A stretch of DNA of 35,515 bases from Acidobacteriota bacterium (GTDB lineage: Bacteria; Acidobacteriota; Vicinamibacteria; Vicinamibacterales; UBA8438): contig JAPOVI010000143.1 of NCBI GenBank assembly GCA_026708265.1, positions 1 to 35,515 of the forward strand, written 5' to 3'. Below, piece after piece: positions 32,771 through 35,515 of this stretch (position 1 is the first letter of the stretch; each line of letters opens with the position of its first letter). The notes beneath the pieces are model-generated. The model saw nothing but the letters and a program-made list of their open reading frames with translations, was not told the DNA's origin and did no database searches. A program made the translations under genes and the position numbers.

Positions 32771-32904
32771 CGGAGTCTCTCTTGCGTGAACTCCCCGGGC
32801 CGCCGCGCACGGCGGATCCGTTGATCGTAGCACTCGGGCGCACCGGGCGGGCCGCGCGAGCGGCGGACCGGTTCGAGCCGCCACCTGTGGCAGACTGACG
32901 AGGC

Positions 32905-34191
32905 ATGACCGACCACTCCCCCGCTTCCGATGCCCGGCCGTCGGCCGACGTCGCCGCCGGGGCCCGCGGCGAGAGCTCCGCGCGCCCGGTCTCGTCCGCC
33001 GACCGTTACGTCTTAAGCAAGATCCAAGCCAGAATGCGCGACGCCCCCGTGCGAATCGCCCTGTGGGACGGCACGACGTTCTACGGCGCTCCGGCGACCC
33101 CGGTGGCGACCGTCCGCGTCGGCGATCGCCGCTCGCTCTGGCGCATCGTTCGGCACCAGGACGTCGGGCTCGGCGACGGGTTCCGGGACGGCGGGATCAC
33201 GGTGGAGGGCGATCTGGTGGGCGCGGTGGAGGCGGTCTTCCGCGTCAACCGGGCGGTGTGGACCGCCACGAAGCGCCGGCGCCGGCTGTGGATGCGGTCC
33301 AACAGCCGGGGACGATCCGCTGCCAACGTCGGCCACCACTACGACCTCGGCAACGACTTCTATCGGTTGTGGCTCGACCGCCGCATGGTCTACACCTGCG
33401 CGTACTACGCCACGCCCGAGATGAGCCTCGACGAGGCCCAGGAGGCCAAGCTCGACCTGGTCTGCCGCAAGCTGCGCCTGCGGGCGGGCGAGCGGGTGGT
33501 CGAGGCGGGATCCGGCTGGGGCGCGCTGGCCCTGTACATGGCGCGGCACTACGGCGTCAGCGTCCGCTCGTTCAACCTCTCGCGCGAGCAGGTGGCGTAC
33601 GCCCGCGAGTGGGCCCGGAAGGAGTCGCTGGACGATCGCGTGGAGTTTGTGCACGACGACTACCGCAACGTCAGCGGGCGCTTCGACGCGTTCGTGTCGG
33701 TGGGGATGCTCGAGCACGTCGGGCCGGCCCACTACGAGGCGCTCGGCGAGATGATCGACCGCTGCCTGCCCCCGGACGGCGGTCGCGGACTCCTGCACTT
33801 CATCGGCCGCGATCGGCCGGCGGCGCTCAACCCGTGGATCCGCAAGCGCGTGTTCCCGGGCGCCTACCCGCCCACGGTGTCCGAGGTCGCGGAGGCGGTC
33901 CTGGAACCGCAGGACCTGTCGATCCTCGACGTCGAGAACCTGCGTCTGCACTACGCGCGGACGTGCGCCGACTGGCTGGCGCGCCTGGAGGCGGCCGAGG
34001 AGCAGGTGACCCGCATGACCGACTCCGAGCTGTTCCGCACGTGGCGGCTGTACCTGGCCGGTTCGCAGGCCGCGTTCCGGACCGGCTGGATGCAGCTCTT
34101 CCAGATCGTGTTCCGCCGGGGCGGGGACAACGACCTCGCCTGGACGCGCGACGCCCTGTATCGGGGCGAGACGGCGCCGGAGCCGGCGTGA
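32905..34191 (+). CDS. cfa: Cyclopropane-fatty-acyl-phospholipid synthase-like methyltransferase
   Basis: 428-residue SAM-dependent lipid methyltransferase. The N-terminal lipid-binding part (about 30-130) precedes NVGHHYDLGNDFYRLWLD and the methyltransferase core (about 165-425). Residues matching the bicarbonate site of E. coli CFA synthase are all present: Cys165 (YTCAYY), Glu270 (GMLEHVGP), His298 and Ile300 (LLHFIG), Tyr350. The SAM loop reads GSGWGA instead of the common GCGWGG. It adds a methylene group across acyl-chain double bonds of membrane phospholipids. Its TGA overlaps the ATG of the next gene, a flavin reductase, so they are translationally coupled and probably act in one lipid pathway. 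Confidence 0.87.
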   Translation: MTDHSPASDARPSADVAAGARGESSARPVSSADRYVLSKIQARMRDAPVRIALWDGTTFYGAPATPVATVRVGDRRSLWRIVRHQDVGLGDGFRDGGITVEGDLVGAVEAVFRVNRAVWTATKRRRRLWMRSNSRGRSAANVGHHYDLGNDFYRLWLDRRMVYTCAYYATPEMSLDEAQEAKLDLVCRKLRLRAGERVVEAGSGWGALALYMARHYGVSVRSFNLSREQVAYAREWARKESLDDRVEFVHDDYRNVSGRFDAFVSVGMLEHVGPAHYEALGEMIDRCLPPDGGRGLLHFIGRDRPAALNPWIRKRVFPGAYPPTVSEVAEAVLEPQDLSILDVENLRLHYARTCADWLARLEAAEEQVTRMTDSELFRTWRLYLAGSQAAFRTGWMQLFQIVFRRGGDNDLAWTRDALYRGETAPEPA

Positions 34192-35342
34192 TGGACCGTT
34201 GCGACGCCCTGGTGGTCGGCGGCGGCCCGGCCGGATCGAGCTCGGCGTGGCGCCTGCGGCGCGCCGGCCTCGACGTCGTCGTGCTCGACAAGGCCCGCTT
34301 CCCGCGCGACAAGCTGTGCGCCGGCTGGATCACGCCCCCCGTCCTCGACGTTTTGGAGATCGATCCCGCCGACTATGCCGAGGGACGCACCCTGCAACCG
34401 ATCACCGGGTTCCGGACCAGCCGCCTCGGCCCGCGAGGCCCCGGTCGCGAGGTAGAGACGCGCTTCGGGGAACCGGTGAGCTACGGCATCCGCCGCTGCG
34501 AGTTCGACCACTACCTGCTGGAACGCTCCGGGGCGCGGCTCGAGGTCGGGGAACCGCTGGCAACGCTGGAGCGGCGCGGCGACGCGTGGGTCGCGAACGA
34601 CCGCCTCGCGGCCCCGGTTCTGATCGGAGCCGGCGGCCACTTCTGCCCGGTGGCCCGCACCCTGAACCGCGCACCGCGCGCCGAGCCGATCGTCGCCGCA
34701 CAGGAGATCGAGCCCCGGCTGAACGGCGCCGCCTGCCGGATCGCCGGAGACACGCCGGAGCTCTTCTTCTGCCCCGACCTGCGCGGCTACGGCTGGTGCT
34801 TCCGCAAGGGCGACTATCTGAACGTCGGCTTCGGCCGCCAGGACTCCAGCGGGCTCCGGTCGCACGTCCGCGCCTTCTTCGACTGGCTGCAGGCATCGGG
34901 GAAGATCCCGCGCGATGTGGCGGCGCGCTGGCCGGGGCACGCCTACCTGCTCCGCGGTTCCTCACCGCGCGAGCCGGTGGGCGACGGGCTGCTGCTCGTC
35001 GGCGACGCGGCCGGGCTCGCCTACCCGGCGAGCGGGGAGGGTATACGGCCCGCGGTCGAGTCGGGGCTGATGGCCGCGGACACCCTGCTCGCGGCCGACG
35101 GCCGCTACGATCGGGCGCGTCTCGAGCCGTACGCCAAGTGGCTCACGGAGCGTTTCGGCCGCCCCGTGCGCGGCCGGCCCTGGCACGACGCACTGCCGGC
35201 CGGGGTGCGGGGAGCCGCCGCCGGGTGGCTGCTGGCCAACCCCTGGTTCACGCGCAACTTCCTGATCGACCGCGCCTTCCTGCAGCGGCAGCAGCCTCCG
35301 CTCGAGCCCGCGCCGGGCGGATCTCCGCCCACGCCCGCCTGA
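34191..35342 (+). CDS. Geranylgeranyl-reductase-like FAD-dependent oxidoreductase
   Basis: 383-residue flavoprotein. The dinucleotide motif GGGPAGSSSAWRLRRAGLDVVVLDK is at residues 10-34, followed by ARFPRDKLCAGWI, close to the FPRxKxCGG block of the family. The second FAD motif is LLVGDAAGLAYPASGEGIRPAVESG (about 267-291). Relatives reduce prenyl-chain double bonds or hydroxylate aromatic rings. It overlaps the cfa-like stop by one base (TGATG), so reduction of a lipid double bond after methyl transfer is a plausible role. No second reductase subunit is nearby. It is the last gene of the window. Confidence 0.8.
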   Translation: MDRCDALVVGGGPAGSSSAWRLRRAGLDVVVLDKARFPRDKLCAGWITPPVLDVLEIDPADYAEGRTLQPITGFRTSRLGPRGPGREVETRFGEPVSYGIRRCEFDHYLLERSGARLEVGEPLATLERRGDAWVANDRLAAPVLIGAGGHFCPVARTLNRAPRAEPIVAAQEIEPRLNGAACRIAGDTPELFFCPDLRGYGWCFRKGDYLNVGFGRQDSSGLRSHVRAFFDWLQASGKIPRDVAARWPGHAYLLRGSSPREPVGDGLLLVGDAAGLAYPASGEGIRPAVESGLMAADTLLAADGRYDRARLEPYAKWLTERFGRPVRGRPWHDALPAGVRGAAAGWLLANPWFTRNFLIDRAFLQRQQPPLEPAPGGSPPTPA

Positions 35343-35347
35343 GCGCT

Positions 35348-35386
35348 GGGGCCGACCCGGAGCTTGTGACGGGTTGGCGGCGCTAG
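35348..35386 (-). repeat. 39-bp dispersed repeat, copy B (inverted)
   Basis: Reverse complement of 28324-28362 with one mismatch. It lies 5 bases after the stop of the flavoprotein gene and abuts copy 3 of the double-hairpin element. Confidence 0.8.
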
Positions 35387-35461
35387 AGCGCCCTCACGGG
35401 CGCTTTGGGAGTCTGCGCGGGCAAGGCGGTCGTGGGTCGCCGGTTCTGCGGCGCAGACTCC
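35387..35461 (+). repeat. Double-hairpin element, copy 3
   Basis: Short hairpin AGCGCCC-TCAC-GGGCGCT (35387-35404), then TTG and a long hairpin with perfect 11-bp ends at 35408-35418 and 35451-35461. It is the last intergenic feature before the terminal repeat and sits downstream of the flavoprotein stop. Confidence 0.75.
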
Positions 35462-35515
35462 TAGCCCGGATTTCTCACAGCTCTTCGAGATCCGCGACGA
35501 CGGCGACCGCTACGA
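35461..35515. repeat. Right arm of 55-bp terminal inverted repeat
   Basis: Exact reverse complement of bases 1-55. Its first bases continue from the double-hairpin element (CTAGCCCGGAT here, CTGGCCCGGAA after copy 2). One forward frame reads PDFSQLFEIRDDGDRY, protein-like but too short to identify. Confidence 0.9.

Noticed and set aside
1..35515. tRNA, rRNA, riboswitch or cas genes
   Set aside because: I looked for tRNA-like ends, rRNA blocks and Cas motifs and recognised none. This is by eye, so a covariance-model search could still find small RNAs.

Overview
The window is about 35.5 kb of very GC-rich bacterial DNA with dense genes on both strands. The gene content suggests an Acidobacteriota member, probably of the Vicinamibacteria type. 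This rests on a TonB receptor with an N-terminal carboxypeptidase-regulatory-like domain, a DUF1501 gene beside a PSCyt1/DUF1549/DUF1553 gene, a secreted quinoprotein dehydrogenase, two paralogous secreted proteins with a CHEGNYS motif, DUF2911 and DUF4097 proteins, and several ECF sigma factors. The assignment is inferred from gene content only; there is no rRNA or other marker gene. The first and last 55 bases are exact reverse complements, so the window looks like a whole contig ending in the same multicopy sequence at both sides.

Layout. 1-2652 is a small toxin/defence-like patch: a C-terminally cut class II Fic gene, a frameshifted Phd-type antitoxin remnant and an AAA ATPase of the DUF4143 type. 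The start codons of fic and of the ATPase both lie inside perfect palindromes. 2839-6802 holds a SoxC-like sulfite dehydrogenase with its c-type cytochrome, a cyclase-family lipoprotein, a DUF2231 membrane protein and a 57-aa membrane microprotein. 6931-15860 holds secreted and envelope genes: a CHEGNYS protein, a DUF2911 protein, an NHL beta-propeller, a PBP4-type peptidase, a TonB receptor and a double VOC protein. 16003-17452 is a second DUF4143 ATPase with four 23-bp tandem repeats before it and two related copies after it. 17500-22630 is the DUF1501 and PSCyt1/DUF1549/DUF1553 pair. 22703-22853 is a three-unit repeat with an exact 61-bp period, the geometry of a type I-E CRISPR array, but with no cas genes in view. 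22881-28327 is regulatory: an ECF sigma with a DUF4097 protein, a NYN nuclease fused to a cold-shock-like domain, and a sigma/anti-sigma pair flanked by two Spy/CpxP-like proteins. 28460-35342 has a quinoprotein dehydrogenase, a HicB/HicA-like pair, the second CHEGNYS paralogue, a small unknown protein, and a cyclopropane-fatty-acid-synthase-like gene overlapping a geranylgeranyl-reductase-like flavoprotein gene.

How the parts fit. Most genes serve periplasmic or outer-membrane functions: oxidation of sulfite and alcohols or sugars, uptake of large ligands, peptidoglycan trimming, lipid modification and envelope stress sensing. Between them are small selfish or defence-like units, each marked by its own repeat or palindrome, and a dispersed 74-75 bp double-hairpin element sits just after the stop codons of three genes. 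The most unusual signals are these noncoding structures: the palindromes over start codons, the repeats around the second ATPase, the 61-bp array, the double-hairpin family and an 18-bp perfect stem over the hicA-like stop codon.
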